Shown here one piece after another: positions 1-9,104 of a stretch of 64,000 nt of DNA. The notes under the pieces were generated by a model. That model was not told the origin of the DNA. It searched no databases and worked only from the letters and a program-made list of their open reading frames with translations. The first letter of the stretch is position 1, and every line of letters starts with the position of its first letter. The DNA comes from Nocardia macrotermitis. GTDB lineage: Bacteria > Actinomycetota > Actinomycetes > Mycobacteriales > Mycobacteriaceae. Both the position numbers and the translations under genes were made by a program. The stretch lies in the NCBI RefSeq assembly GCF_009604405.1, contig NZ_WEGK01000012.1, positions 186,001 through 250,000 of the forward strand, read 5' to 3'.

Positions 1-626
1 GGGGATTCGTCGAGTTTGCTGCGCAGGTACCAGCCGACGAGGCCCAGGGGGATGGCGATGAGGAACGGGATGCGCCAGCCCCACTGTTGCATCTGGGTGT
101 CGTCGAGCATGACCTGCATGAGCAGTACGACCGCGGAGCCGCCGATGAAGCCGCTCAGGGTGCCGAATTCCAGGAAGCTGCCCAGGAAGCCGCGGCGTTT
201 GTCGTCGACGGATTCGGCGAGATAGGTTGCGGCGCCGCCGTATTCGCCGCCGGTGGAGAAGCCCTGGATGACGCGCAGGACGATCAGCAGGATGGGGGCG
301 GCGATGCCGATGCTGTCGTGGCTGGGGATGATGCCGATGAGTCCGGTGACCGTGGCCATGAGCAGGATGGTGACGGCCAGGACGGCTTTGCGTCCGATGC
401 GGTCGCCGAGGGGGCCCCACCACATGCCGCCGACGGGGCGTAGGACGAAGGAGATGGCGAAGCCGAGCAGGGTGCCGATGGTGCCGAGGGAGCCGGGGAA
501 GAAGGCGTGGGTGAGGTAGGTGGCGGTGGCGGCGTAGACGCCGTAGTCGTACCACTCGGTGGCGTTGCCCATGGCCGCGGCGGCGACGGATCGTCGTTGT
601 TGTGGTTGCGGGTCGCGGTTTGTCAC
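1..626 (-). CDS. MFS transporter, metabolite:H+ symporter (ProP-like), truncated by the window edge
   Basis: This is the N-terminal 208 codons of an MFS permease reading leftwards; the C-terminal half lies outside the window. The start is GTG at 626, preceded by GAGGAG at a good distance. The protein opens with an ATEWYDYGVY segment, then shows the MFS loop signature GDRIGRKAVLAV and a QGFSTGGEYGGAA stretch. These are typical of the metabolite:H+ symporter branch, which includes proline/betaine, citrate, shikimate and alpha-ketoglutarate carriers. About five transmembrane segments are visible. The substrate cannot be read from the sequence. The gene diverges from the APC permease at 1025, with a CRP-like palindrome between them. 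Confidence 0.9.
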   Translation of the reverse strand, partial: MTNRDPQPQQRRSVAAAAMGNATEWYDYGVYAATATYLTHAFFPGSLGTIGTLLGFAISFVLRPVGGMWWGPLGDRIGRKAVLAVTILLMATVTGLIGIIPSHDSIGIAAPILLIVLRVIQGFSTGGEYGGAATYLAESVDDKRRGFLGSFLEFGTLSGFIGGSAVVLLMQVMLDDTQMQQWGWRIPFLIAIPLGLVGWYLRSKLDES

Positions 627-1024
627 GCGCGAGCTCCTCTCCCCGTGGTGTTGAGGGCACCGCGATGTCGCAGTGCGGAATTTCGATGTCGCCATGCGGG
701 TTACAGAATGGCAACGAATGCCACGTTTACCCGGTTCGAAACAGCGGCAAACGGAGGGATCCTCCGAGAAGGTGTCGATACACACGGGACGACCAGTGAC
801 TATACCCAGTTTTGTGATGGTCGTCACACTTGCTGATTCTGGCGTGATTGGCTAGGAGTGGTCGCTGACGGACAGTCGGTCACACTCCCCCGCGCGCGGC
901 CGACTCGGGTGACGGACACGTCGGCGGCCACTCACGACACGCCGCGCCACGCCGCGTAGATTGACCCCGACGATGCCGAGTTTCCGGATTTCCCGGATGA
1001 ACCGCTCCCTAGGGGGACCACGAC
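627..1024. other. Divergent intergenic region with a CRP-like site
   Basis: These 398 bases separate two divergent transporter genes. No credible gene is present. The only clear element is the palindrome at 813-828, listed separately. I see no obvious c-di-AMP (ydaO) riboswitch signature, but structure prediction was not possible. Confidence 0.6.
813..828. promoter_or_regulatory. CRP/GlxR-type operator
   Basis: TGTGATGGTCGTCACA matches the CRP-family consensus TGTGA-N6-TCACA at every defined position. It lies about 187 bases upstream of the MFS start and about 197 upstream of the APC start, so it could serve either promoter. The match is seen directly. Binding by a cAMP-dependent regulator is inferred from the conserved motif. 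Confidence 0.7.
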
Positions 1025-2989
1025 GTGACCACGACCGAACAACGGCCGCGATCTCGATTCCGGACCTGGTTGCTCGAAGGGGCGAACGAGGATCAGTACT
1101 CGCGCCATCCCGGCCCGATGGTCAAGCAGACCGAGGAGGCCCATCAGCGGTCGTGGTGGAAGGTGATGTGCCTGACCGGTGTCGACTACTTCTCCACGCT
1201 CGGCTATCAGCCGGGGATCGCGGCCGTCGCGGCGGGGGTGCTGTCCCCGATGGCGACGCTGGTGCTGGTGGTGTTGACGTTGCTGGGCGCGCTGCCGGTG
1301 TATCGGCGGGTGGCGCGCGAGAGCCCGCACGGCGGTGGGTCGTTGGCGATGTTCGCCGATGTGTTGCCGCGCTGGACCGGCAAGGTGTTCATTCTGGTGC
1401 TGCTGGGGTTCGCGGCGACGGATTTCGTGATCACGATGACGTTGTCCGCGGCCGACGGCGCCGCGCACATCGTGGAGAATCCGCTGGTGCCGCACTGGCT
1501 GAGCGGGCACGCGATGCTGATCACGCTGGTGTTGCTGGCGTTGCTGGCGGCGATCTTCCTCAAGGGGTTCGCCGAGGCGATCGGTATCGCGGTCGGGCTG
1601 GTCGGGATGTATCTGGCGTTGAACGTGGTGGTCGCGGTGGTGGGGTTGTGGCATGTGTTCACCGCCTCGGGGCTGGTGGTGGACTGGTCGCACGCGTTGA
1701 CTGCCCAGCACGGCAGCGTTTTCGCGATGATCGGGGTGTCGCTGCTGGTGTTCCCGAAGCTGGCGTTGGGGTTGTCGGGTTTCGAGACCGGTGTCGCGGT
1801 GATGCCGCAGATCAAAGGCGATCCCGCTGAGCCGCAGGATGATCCGCGCACCCGGATCGCCGGGACGCGCAAGCTGCTCACCACCGCGGCGTTGATCATG
1901 AGCGCGTTCCTGATGGTCACCAGTTTCATCACCGTGGTGTTGATTCCGGAGAAGGAGTTCCGCAGTGGTGGTTCGGCCAACGGCCGGGCGCTGGCGTATC
2001 TGGCGCACCATTACCTGGGTGATGCGTTCGGCACGGTGTACGACATCTCCACGATCGCGATCCTGTGGTTCGCGGGGGCCTCGGCGATGGCCGGGTTGCT
2101 GAATCTGGTGCCGCGGTATCTGCCGCGCTACGGGATGGCGCCGGAGTGGGCGCGGACCACGCGGCCGCTGGTGCTGGTGTTCGCGGTGATCGCGTTCGGG
2201 ATCACCTGGTATTTCGATGCCGATGTCGATGCCCAGGGCGGCGCGTACGCGACGGGTGTGTTGATGCTGATCACCTCCGCGGCGGTCGCGGTGACGCTGT
2301 CGGCGGCGCGCAAGCGTGAGGTCGGTAAGGCGATCGGGTTCGGGGTGGTTTCGGCGGTGTTCGTGTACACCACGATTCTGAACGTCTTCGAGAAGCCCGA
2401 GGGTGTGCAATTGGCGTCGCTGTTCATCGTCGCGATCATCGTGGTGTCGTTCATCTCGCGGGCGCGGCGGGCGTTCGAGTTGCGGGCGATCGAGGTCGAT
2501 TTCGACGACAAGGCGGCGTGGTTGATCGATAAGATCGCCGCGAGTGGCACGATCCGCATCGTCACCCACGATCTGGAGGGTGTGGAGGATCGGGAGCCGG
2601 GTGAGTATCGGCAGAAGGAGGCCGAGCAGCGGCTCGAGAGTCACATTCCCGCGCAGGCGCCGATCCTGTTCCTCGAGGTGGTCGTGCGTGATGCCTCGGA
2701 GTTCTCCACCGATCTGCATGTGCGGGCGGTGGAGTTGGACTGTTACAAGATCCTGTCGGTGGAGGCGGCGGCGATTCCGAACTCGGTCGCGGCGATCCTG
2801 TTGGCCATCCGGGACCGCACGGGGTTGAACCCGCACGTGTATTTCGAATGGACCGAGGGCAATCCGATCATGAACCTGCTGAAGTTCCTGTTCGTCGGTG
2901 AGGGTGAGGTGGCTCCGGTGACGCGGGAGATTCTGCGGCGCGCGGTGCCGGATCCGCATCAGCGTCCGCATGTGCACGTGGACAGCTGA
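1025..2989 (+). CDS. APC superfamily permease with C-terminal cytosolic domain (KimA-like)
   Basis: This 654-residue membrane protein has a soluble N-terminus of about 45 residues, roughly twelve hydrophobic segments (about 50-480), and a soluble C-terminal domain of about 170 residues. The membrane part carries GVDYFSTLGYQPG near residue 60 and ESPHGGGS near residue 105, in the position of the substrate-binding first helix of APC transporters. The long C-terminal domain recalls KimA-type potassium/amino-acid permeases, but the substrate is not proven. The start is GTG at 1025 with AGGGGG upstream. The gene is monocistronic and ends in a strong hairpin shared with the convergent gene. Confidence 0.85.
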   Translation: MTTTEQRPRSRFRTWLLEGANEDQYSRHPGPMVKQTEEAHQRSWWKVMCLTGVDYFSTLGYQPGIAAVAAGVLSPMATLVLVVLTLLGALPVYRRVARESPHGGGSLAMFADVLPRWTGKVFILVLLGFAATDFVITMTLSAADGAAHIVENPLVPHWLSGHAMLITLVLLALLAAIFLKGFAEAIGIAVGLVGMYLALNVVVAVVGLWHVFTASGLVVDWSHALTAQHGSVFAMIGVSLLVFPKLALGLSGFETGVAVMPQIKGDPAEPQDDPRTRIAGTRKLLTTAALIMSAFLMVTSFITVVLIPEKEFRSGGSANGRALAYLAHHYLGDAFGTVYDISTIAILWFAGASAMAGLLNLVPRYLPRYGMAPEWARTTRPLVLVFAVIAFGITWYFDADVDAQGGAYATGVLMLITSAAVAVTLSAARKREVGKAIGFGVVSAVFVYTTILNVFEKPEGVQLASLFIVAIIVVSFISRARRAFELRAIEVDFDDKAAWLIDKIAASGTIRIVTHDLEGVEDREPGEYRQKEAEQRLESHIPAQAPILFLEVVVRDASEFSTDLHVRAVELDCYKILSVEAAAIPNSVAAILLAIRDRTGLNPHVYFEWTEGNPIMNLLKFLFVGEGEVAPVTREILRRAVPDPHQRPHVHVDS

Positions 2990-3076
2990 TGCGGATGCGG
3001 GTCTCGGTGAGTGCCCACAGCCTCCGCGGGTGTGATGTGATCGGCCGAACCTGTTGAGCCGGAACTGAATTCGATT

Positions 3077-3112
3077 GCGGCCTCGAACCTTGCGATGCGG
3101 GTTCGAGGCCGC
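3077..3112. terminator. Bidirectional hairpin terminator
   Basis: GCGGCCTCGAACC (3077-3089) pairs perfectly with GGTTCGAGGCCGC (3100-3112) around a 10-base loop. It lies between two convergent genes. There is no U-tract, as is common in actinomycetes. Confidence 0.75.
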
Positions 3113-3128
3113 GATCATGCAGCGGGGG

Positions 3129-6128
3129 TCAGCGGCCTTCCCACACCGGGGTGCGTTTCTGGGCGAAGGCCAGGACGCCTTCGCCCGCGTCGCGGGAGGA
3201 CAGTGCGGGGGCGGCGAGTTCGCCCTGGCGGGTGAATGCCTCGTCGGTGGTCCAGTCGGCGGATTCGTCGATGATGCGTTTGCTGGCCTGGATGCTCAGT
3301 GGGGCGTTGACCGCGATGCGTTCGGCCAGGGCCAGTGCGGCGTCCAGGGCGTGGCCGGGTTCGGCGAGTTCGTTGACCAGGCCCAGTTCCGCGGCGCGCG
3401 TGGCGGTGATGGGGTCGCCGGTCAGGGCCAGTTCCATCGCGATGGCGCGTGGCAGCCGCTGGGCCAGGCGCAGCACTCCGCCGCCGACCGCGACCAGGCC
3501 GCGTTTGACCTCCGGGATGCCGAAGGTCGAATCCTGTGCCGCGACAACCAGATCCGCGGACAGCGCCAGCTCGCAGCCCCCGGCCAGCGCGGGTCCCTCG
3601 ACCGCGGCGATGAGTGGTTTGGCCGGTGGTTCGGCGGTGATGCCCAGCGGGCCGCGGCCCTGGGTCATGGGGACCTCGCCGGTGGCGGCGGCCTTGAGAT
3701 CCATTCCGGCGCTGAAGTATCCGCCCGCGCCGGTGATGATGGCGACCTGGGCGGCGGGGTCGGCGTCGAACGCGTCCAGGGCGCGTTCGATGGCCAGCGC
3801 GGTCGCCAGGTTGACCGCGTTGCGGACGTGGGGGCGGTTGAGGGTGATGATGGTGACCGGTCCGCTGCGTTCGACCAGTACCGGCGCCGGGGGCGGCGGG
3901 GGCAGCTCGACGCGTTCGCGGGCTTCGACGGTGATCTGCCCGTCGGTGACCGTTACCGGCAGGCCGAGCAGGTCATCGTTCAGTAGTTCGTCGATCAGTT
4001 CGGATCGGGTGCTGCGCAGCAGGATTCGCGTGCCGTCGGGGGTCAGCAGACTCAGTACCGCGGCTTCGGGTTCGCCGTCGCGGCCGAAGGGCACCGTGTA
4101 GGCCTCGATCACCGCGGGGCCCTGGTGGTCGCTGCGGGCCGGGCGCGCGGGCGGGTTGTCGATGACCGGTTTCAGGTGCCGGTAGGCGGTGCGGGGCGGG
4201 GTCGCGGAGTAGATGCCCAGCGCGTGTTTGGTGACGTACCAGCCCAGGGAGGTGGACAGGCCGTAGGACTGCGGGTCCGCGCGCAACGCGCCGACCAGGG
4301 AGGCGACCGCGTGGCCGCCGTAGTTGTTGCCGGGGCCGCCGCCGAAGGTGAGGCCGCCGGTCACCGACAGGGGGCGTTTCGGGTCGTCCAGGGGCAGGCC
4401 GAGTTCGCGGGCGGCGATCTGCACCGCGACCGGGAAGCACGCGTACAGGTCCACGTGCGCCAGGTCGTCCACGCCGATCCCGGCGTGTGCGAGGGCGGCG
4501 TTGCCGAGGGTGCGGATGGCCGGGGAGGCGGCCAGGTCGGCGCGTTCGCTGGTGAACCATTCGTCGTGGCCGGAGGCGCCCGCGTGCAGGAACACCCATT
4601 TGTCCTGGGCGATACCGGCCTCGGCCGCGGCCGCGGCGCTGGTCAGGATGATGCCGCTGGCCATGTCGACCTGCAGGTTGGCGCATTCGAGTTTGGTGTA
4701 GGGGGTGGAGATGACGCGGTTGTCCGCGGTGGGGGTGGCGATCTGGTCGGCGGTGAATTCCTGCTGCTGCCAGGCGTATTCGTTGCTCGCGCCGATCGTG
4801 GAGAATCCGGACCACAGCCGGGCGATCGCGGCGGCGTGTTCGGCGGGGGTGCGGCCCAGGCGGTGCCGGTTGGCCGATTCCATCAGCGCGTACATGTTGA
4901 TCGGCGCGATCAGTCCGGCGGCGGTTTCCGCGGCGTTGTTGGCGGCTTCGTCGATGCCGACGGTGCGGGTCGGGGTGGTCGAGCTGGGCTGGGCGGGCCA
5001 GCCCGGGTCGATTCCGGCGCGTTGGGCCGCGGCCTGGGTGGCGCCGGCTTCGGTGCCGGTGACCAGGACGATGTCGTACTCCCCCGCCGCGATGGCGGCG
5101 GCGGCCTCGTTGATGACCAGTTGTCCGCCGTCGCCGCCGAAGGTGCTGGACTGCACGGTGTCCACGGTGCCGGCGCCGAGGCGTTCGGCCACGACCGCGC
5201 CCAGGTCGCGGTACTGCCAGGACGCGCACGCCACCGCGAACACCGCGTCGGTCTGGCGCAGCAGTCCTTCGCCCGCGCCGGTGTCGCGCGCGGCCTGGCG
5301 CAGGGCCTGGACCGCGAGTGCGGCCGGGTCGCGGTACTGCGGGTCGGGGGTGCGTTGCACGACCTGGCCGACTCCGACCAGGACCGGGGTGGTGGGGTCG
5401 AGTTCGATGCCGGAGGCGGTGTGCAGCACGGGCTTTCGCGTTGGGGTGAGCTGGAGTGGGCCGGCCGCGGCGATCGCGGCGGGCAGCCGGTCCAGGGATT
5501 CGCGCATGGCCTCGCCGAGGCTGCGGATCACCGATCCGCCCAGCGGGCCTTCCACGGGTGGTCCGGCCGCGCCGGCGTCGAAGTCGACCACCGCGTGCTG
5601 GCCGCTGCCGGAGATGGTGATCCAGTAGCCGAGTCGCACCTGTTGCGGGGCTTGGCCGCGCAGTTCGAAACCGCGGTCCCCGGCCGTGACGACGGTCCAG
5701 GCGATGTCGACCGGCAGTCCCATGATCTGTGCCTGCTGGGTGAACTGCGCGCCCTCGCGGACCGTGCCGGGCGGGTCGCCGCGCCAGCCGCCGTGCAGCA
5801 CGAACCAGTCCCCGAGCCGGTTCAGATCCCGCAGGTATGCCGCGACGGTCTCGACGGGGGCGTCCACGACCTGGTCCGCGTGCGCGGTCTTGGCGAATTC
5901 GTTCAGACCCGCCGGGGCCAGGCGTTCGCGTCGTTCCTCCGCGGAGGGGGATGCGGTCGCGTCCGGCGGGGTGGGCGGGGCCGGTGGGGTGGCCGCTGCC
6001 TTCCTGCTGGCGACCATTCCCGCGACCAGGTCGCGGGCGATGCGTGGGTTCTTGCGGACCACCGCGGCCAATTCTCCGCCCGCGCGCAGTTGTTTACGCA
6101 CCGAACGGATTCGATCGACACCGGACAC
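3129..6128 (-). CDS. SRPBCC / thiolase-like / enoyl-CoA hydratase fusion protein
   Basis: This 999-residue protein has a basic N-terminal helix and Pro-rich linker (1-65), an SRPBCC (polyketide-cyclase/START-like) domain (about 78-225), a thiolase-like domain (about 245-655), a small C-terminal domain of the thiolase-like type 1 kind (about 660-735), a Pro linker, and a crotonase domain (about 750-999). The thiolase part has VQSSTFGGDGG where condensing thiolases carry the nucleophilic Cys, so that Cys appears to be missing. H606 in the GGGPGNNYGGHA segment is kept. The crotonase part retains both hydratase glutamates, E853 (GCELA) and E873 (IPEV). The start is GTG at 6128. A role in acyl-CoA or steroid/lipid side-chain metabolism is inferred; the substrate is unknown. 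The usual thiolase-like proteins stand alone, so the fusion is notable. Confidence 0.9.
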   Translation of the reverse strand: MSGVDRIRSVRKQLRAGGELAAVVRKNPRIARDLVAGMVASRKAAATPPAPPTPPDATASPSAEERRERLAPAGLNEFAKTAHADQVVDAPVETVAAYLRDLNRLGDWFVLHGGWRGDPPGTVREGAQFTQQAQIMGLPVDIAWTVVTAGDRGFELRGQAPQQVRLGYWITISGSGQHAVVDFDAGAAGPPVEGPLGGSVIRSLGEAMRESLDRLPAAIAAAGPLQLTPTRKPVLHTASGIELDPTTPVLVGVGQVVQRTPDPQYRDPAALAVQALRQAARDTGAGEGLLRQTDAVFAVACASWQYRDLGAVVAERLGAGTVDTVQSSTFGGDGGQLVINEAAAAIAAGEYDIVLVTGTEAGATQAAAQRAGIDPGWPAQPSSTTPTRTVGIDEAANNAAETAAGLIAPINMYALMESANRHRLGRTPAEHAAAIARLWSGFSTIGASNEYAWQQQEFTADQIATPTADNRVISTPYTKLECANLQVDMASGIILTSAAAAAEAGIAQDKWVFLHAGASGHDEWFTSERADLAASPAIRTLGNAALAHAGIGVDDLAHVDLYACFPVAVQIAARELGLPLDDPKRPLSVTGGLTFGGGPGNNYGGHAVASLVGALRADPQSYGLSTSLGWYVTKHALGIYSATPPRTAYRHLKPVIDNPPARPARSDHQGPAVIEAYTVPFGRDGEPEAAVLSLLTPDGTRILLRSTRSELIDELLNDDLLGLPVTVTDGQITVEARERVELPPPPPAPVLVERSGPVTIITLNRPHVRNAVNLATALAIERALDAFDADPAAQVAIITGAGGYFSAGMDLKAAATGEVPMTQGRGPLGITAEPPAKPLIAAVEGPALAGGCELALSADLVVAAQDSTFGIPEVKRGLVAVGGGVLRLAQRLPRAIAMELALTGDPITATRAAELGLVNELAEPGHALDAALALAERIAVNAPLSIQASKRIIDESADWTTDEAFTRQGELAAPALSSRDAGEGVLAFAQKRTPVWEGR

Positions 6129-6231
6129 AGCTCACACCGTCCTATCTCCTCGAGCGAGTACGAGACTATGCGACGGTGTCCGCGCGCGCGTGCCCCGGTT
6201 ACCTTCGGGCATCACCGGGGGTGCGGGTGGT

Positions 6232-7470
6232 TCAGAGGCCGATGCCCAGTAGCGCGTCGACCGCGGTGGCGATCGCGGCCGGGGCGGTGGTGTCCGGGCC
6301 GCCGTACCGGAGTGCTTCCTGGGCCCAGTTGTCGAGTGCGGCAAGGGCTTTGGGGGTGTCCAGGTCGTCGGCCAGGTGCTGGCGAACTCGGGCGATGGTG
6401 TCGGTGGCGGCGGGACCGGAGTGCAGGGCGGCGGCTTGTTTCCAGGTGTCCAGGCGTGAGAGGGCTTGCGCGAGAACCGGATCGGACCATTCGCGGTCGT
6501 GGCGGTAGTGTCCGGAGAACAGGCCCAGCCGGATCGCGGACGGGTCCACGCCGGTGCGGCGCAGCCGGGAGACGAACACCAGGTTGCCGCGTGATTTGGA
6601 CATCTTCTCCCCGTCCAGCGCGATCAGGCCCGCGTGCACGTAGTGGCGGGCGAAACGTCGTCCGGCCACCAGTGCCTCGGCGTGCGCGGCGGAGTACTCG
6701 TGATGCGGGTAGATCAAGTCACTCCCGCCGCCCTGGATGTCGAATTCGGGGCCGACCCGGTTCAGAGCGATTGCCGCGCACTCGACATGCCAGCCCGGGC
6801 GGCCCGGACCGAACGGGGAGGGCCACGACGGCTCCCCCGGGCGCGCAGCACGCCACAGCAGCGCGTCGATCGGATCGTGTTTGCCCGCGCGGGTGGGGTC
6901 GCCGCCGCGTTCAGCGAACAGCCGGTCCATCGTGGCGCGGTCGTAGCCGGACTCGTAGCCGAACTGTTCGGTGGCGTCGTGGCGGAAGTACACGTCGGGG
7001 AATTCGGCGTCCGGGACCACGTACGCCGCGCCGGAGGCGAGCAGTTTGTCGACCAGTTCGACCACCTCGCCGACCGATTCGATCGCGCCGACGTACTCGC
7101 GCGGCGGCAGCACCCGCAGTTCGGTCATGTCCTCACGGAACAGGGCGATCTCACGGCTACCCAGATCCCGCCAGTCGACCCCGTCGCGTTCGGCGCGTTC
7201 GAACAGCGGGTCGTCGACATCGGTGACGTTCTGCACGTAGTGCACCTCGTGCCCGCTGTCGCGCAGCACCCGGTTGACCAGATCGAAGGTCAGGTAGGTG
7301 GCCGCGTGCCCGAGGTGGGTCGCGTCGTACGGGGTGATGCCGCACACGTACATGGTGGCCGTCGGGCCGGGGGTGACCGGGCGCACCTGCGCGTCGGCGG
7401 TGTCGAACAACCGCAACGGCGGTCCGGATCCGGGGACGGTCGGGACAGCGATATCGGACCAGGACTGCAT
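6232..7470 (-). CDS. mshC: MshC, cysteine:GlcN-Ins ligase (mycothiol biosynthesis)
   Basis: The 412-residue enzyme joins cysteine to 1-D-myo-inosityl 2-amino-2-deoxy-alpha-D-glucopyranoside with ATP, the penultimate step of mycothiol synthesis. It is a class I aminoacyl-tRNA synthetase homologue: HLGHA at 52-56 is the HIGH motif and KMSKS lies at 289-293. The zinc ligands are visible as C43, C231 and H256 or H257. The length matches MshC and is shorter than CysRS, which has a tRNA-binding C-terminus. The gene lies 170 bases downstream of the SCO1664-family gene, in the conserved mycobacterial order. Presence of mshC implies mycothiol as the main low-molecular-weight thiol. Confidence 0.97.
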   Translation of the reverse strand: MQSWSDIAVPTVPGSGPPLRLFDTADAQVRPVTPGPTATMYVCGITPYDATHLGHAATYLTFDLVNRVLRDSGHEVHYVQNVTDVDDPLFERAERDGVDWRDLGSREIALFREDMTELRVLPPREYVGAIESVGEVVELVDKLLASGAAYVVPDAEFPDVYFRHDATEQFGYESGYDRATMDRLFAERGGDPTRAGKHDPIDALLWRAARPGEPSWPSPFGPGRPGWHVECAAIALNRVGPEFDIQGGGSDLIYPHHEYSAAHAEALVAGRRFARHYVHAGLIALDGEKMSKSRGNLVFVSRLRRTGVDPSAIRLGLFSGHYRHDREWSDPVLAQALSRLDTWKQAAALHSGPAATDTIARVRQHLADDLDTPKALAALDNWAQEALRYGGPDTTAPAAIATAVDALLGIGL

Positions 7471-7639
7471 GATTCGAGAGTAGAGGTTTCAGCGGCGCCG
7501 GTGAGCGCCACCCCCGCCTGCCGGTGCGGTATCGCACCCGCGGGCACTGGTGTTCACCTGCGCCGGGACACCCGGCGCCGAACCGCAACCATTGCAATCT
7601 CGCAGGACCGAACATCGGCCCGGCCGCCCCGGGCCGGGC

Positions 7640-8491
7640 TCAGAACGCGGGCCAGGGAATCGGGCGTGAGGTGCGGGGCAGCGGCATCACCGGATCATCG
7701 CGCAACCGCCGGCCCCGGGTGAGCAGCGCCTCGATCTCCTCGTCGGTGATGTGCTCGGCCAGCGAATCACCGATCTGCCCCGGCAGGGCCCGCACGAACG
7801 CGGTGATGTCGGTGATCAGCTCCTGCTGCACCGGTTCACCGGCCCACCCCCACAGCACCGTGCGCAATTTGGGTTCGGTGTGCAGGCAGATCCCGTGGTC
7901 GACCCCGTACACCGTGCCGTCCAACCCCTCGAGCGCGTGTCCGCCCTTGCGGTCGGCGTTGTTCAGCAGCACATCCAGCACGGCCATGCGTTGCAGGCGC
8001 GGGTCGTCCGCGTGCACGAGCGAGACCTCCGCGCCCGCGCCGTCGACCGCGCGCAGCACCTCACGGAAACCCTCGGGCACCGTCCCGGCGGGCACCAGAT
8101 CCACCAGGTCCAGGCGGTCGCCGCGCTCGGTGTGGTTGTCCACCGACTCGACCCAGCGTTGCACCATGCCCGGCCCGAGCGGGCCCTCCCGCAGGATCGT
8201 CTCCGGGATCACCGTCCACCCCAACGCCTGGCACACCAGATAGGAGGCGACCTCGCGGCCCGCGAGCGTGCCGTCGGGGAAATCCCACAGCGGGCGTTCC
8301 CCGCGCACCGGTTTGTACACCACGCGCACACCCGCGTCCGATGCCGATTCCGGTGCGGCGGGCGCGGTTTCGCGGACCGTGCCATCGGGTGCGATCTCGC
8401 ACACCAGGGTCAGGTTGCTGGCCGTGCTGACCCGCCCGACCACGGCCAGATCACCGGCGTAGAACGGATCACACGGGCGCGACACGCTCAC
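7640..8491 (-). CDS. SCO1664 family protein (kinase-like fold, unknown role)
   Basis: The 283-residue protein belongs to the actinobacterial SCO1664 family, related to PI3/4-kinase-like folds. A VVYKP segment near residue 55 resembles a nucleotide-binding Lys strand. DVLLNNADRKGGH near 175 and YGVDHGICL near 192 resemble the catalytic and metal-binding loops of that fold. It starts four bases after the DUF3090 stop, so it is translationally coupled to that gene. The trio phosphomutase-DUF3090-SCO1664 is conserved beside mshC across actinobacteria, suggesting a shared but undefined function. No substrate is known. Confidence 0.85.
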   Translation of the reverse strand: MSVSRPCDPFYAGDLAVVGRVSTASNLTLVCEIAPDGTVRETAPAAPESASDAGVRVVYKPVRGERPLWDFPDGTLAGREVASYLVCQALGWTVIPETILREGPLGPGMVQRWVESVDNHTERGDRLDLVDLVPAGTVPEGFREVLRAVDGAGAEVSLVHADDPRLQRMAVLDVLLNNADRKGGHALEGLDGTVYGVDHGICLHTEPKLRTVLWGWAGEPVQQELITDITAFVRALPGQIGDSLAEHITDEEIEALLTRGRRLRDDPVMPLPRTSRPIPWPAF

Positions 8492-8494
8492 CGC

Positions 8495-9079
8495 TCAGTC
8501 CTCGAGATCGGCCGGACCGAAGATCCCGCCGCGCTTGTACCCATTGGTGCGCACACACATATGCCCCTTCGTCGAGAGCGGCTCCCCGCACAGCGGGCAC
8601 GGCGGCCGCCCCGCGGCGATCACCCGCGCCGAGCGCAACGCGAATTCCCGTGCCTGCGAAGGGGTCAGGAACACCCGCACCGCGTCGGGGCCCTCCTCGG
8701 TGTCGTCGAGCACCACCGACTCGTCGACCTCGGTCTCGGTGATCGCCAGCAACTCCACCACCACCGCGTTGGCGTCCGCGTCCCAGCCCAGGCCCATCGT
8801 GCCCACCCGGAACTCCGCGTCGATCGGGGTCTGCAACGGCCCGGTGTCGTTCACGTCGTCGGCCTGGGGCGGCACGCTGGCGCCGAAACGCCGGGCCACC
8901 TCGTCCAGCAGCAGACCCATCCGATCGGCCAGCACCTTGACCTGCTGCTTCTCCAACAGCACGCTGACCACCCGCGGTTGCTCCACGGCCTGGAGATAGA
9001 AGGAGCGATCGCCCGGTTCACCGACGGTCCCGGCGACGAAACGATCGGGGGTGCGAAACACGTGAATTGCTCGGCTCAT
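8495..9079 (-). CDS. DUF3090 family protein
   Basis: This 194-residue protein begins MSRAIHVFRTPD, the usual start of the family. The ATG at 9079 is preceded by AGGAGG at ideal spacing, so I prefer it to an upstream in-frame codon at 9127. The C-terminus has a CPLCGEPL motif followed by a second Cys further on (GHMCVRTNG), which could bind zinc. Four Cys/His-rich positions lie within the last 45 residues. The gene begins 25 bases after the phosphomutase stop and is followed at once by the SCO1664-family gene. Function is unknown. The Rv2134c-like position supports a conserved core role. Confidence 0.9.
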   Translation of the reverse strand: MSRAIHVFRTPDRFVAGTVGEPGDRSFYLQAVEQPRVVSVLLEKQQVKVLADRMGLLLDEVARRFGASVPPQADDVNDTGPLQTPIDAEFRVGTMGLGWDADANAVVVELLAITETEVDESVVLDDTEEGPDAVRVFLTPSQAREFALRSARVIAAGRPPCPLCGEPLSTKGHMCVRTNGYKRGGIFGPADLED

Positions 9080-9104
9080 CTGCACCTCCTGAAACCACAC
9101 TGCA

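Noticed and set aside
627..1024. A c-di-AMP riboswitch ahead of the KimA-like permease
   Set aside because: No recognisable ydaO core was visible by eye; only the CRP-like palindrome is clear. A covariance-model search would decide.
932..3118. A 728-codon open frame antisense to the APC permease
   Set aside because: It is His/Arg/Gln-rich with no domain, and lies wholly opposite a well-supported membrane protein; such frames arise from GC-biased third positions.
4125..7226. A 1033-codon open frame opposite the fusion protein and mshC
   Set aside because: Gly/Arg-rich composition and no ribosome site; both strands' real genes are unambiguous.
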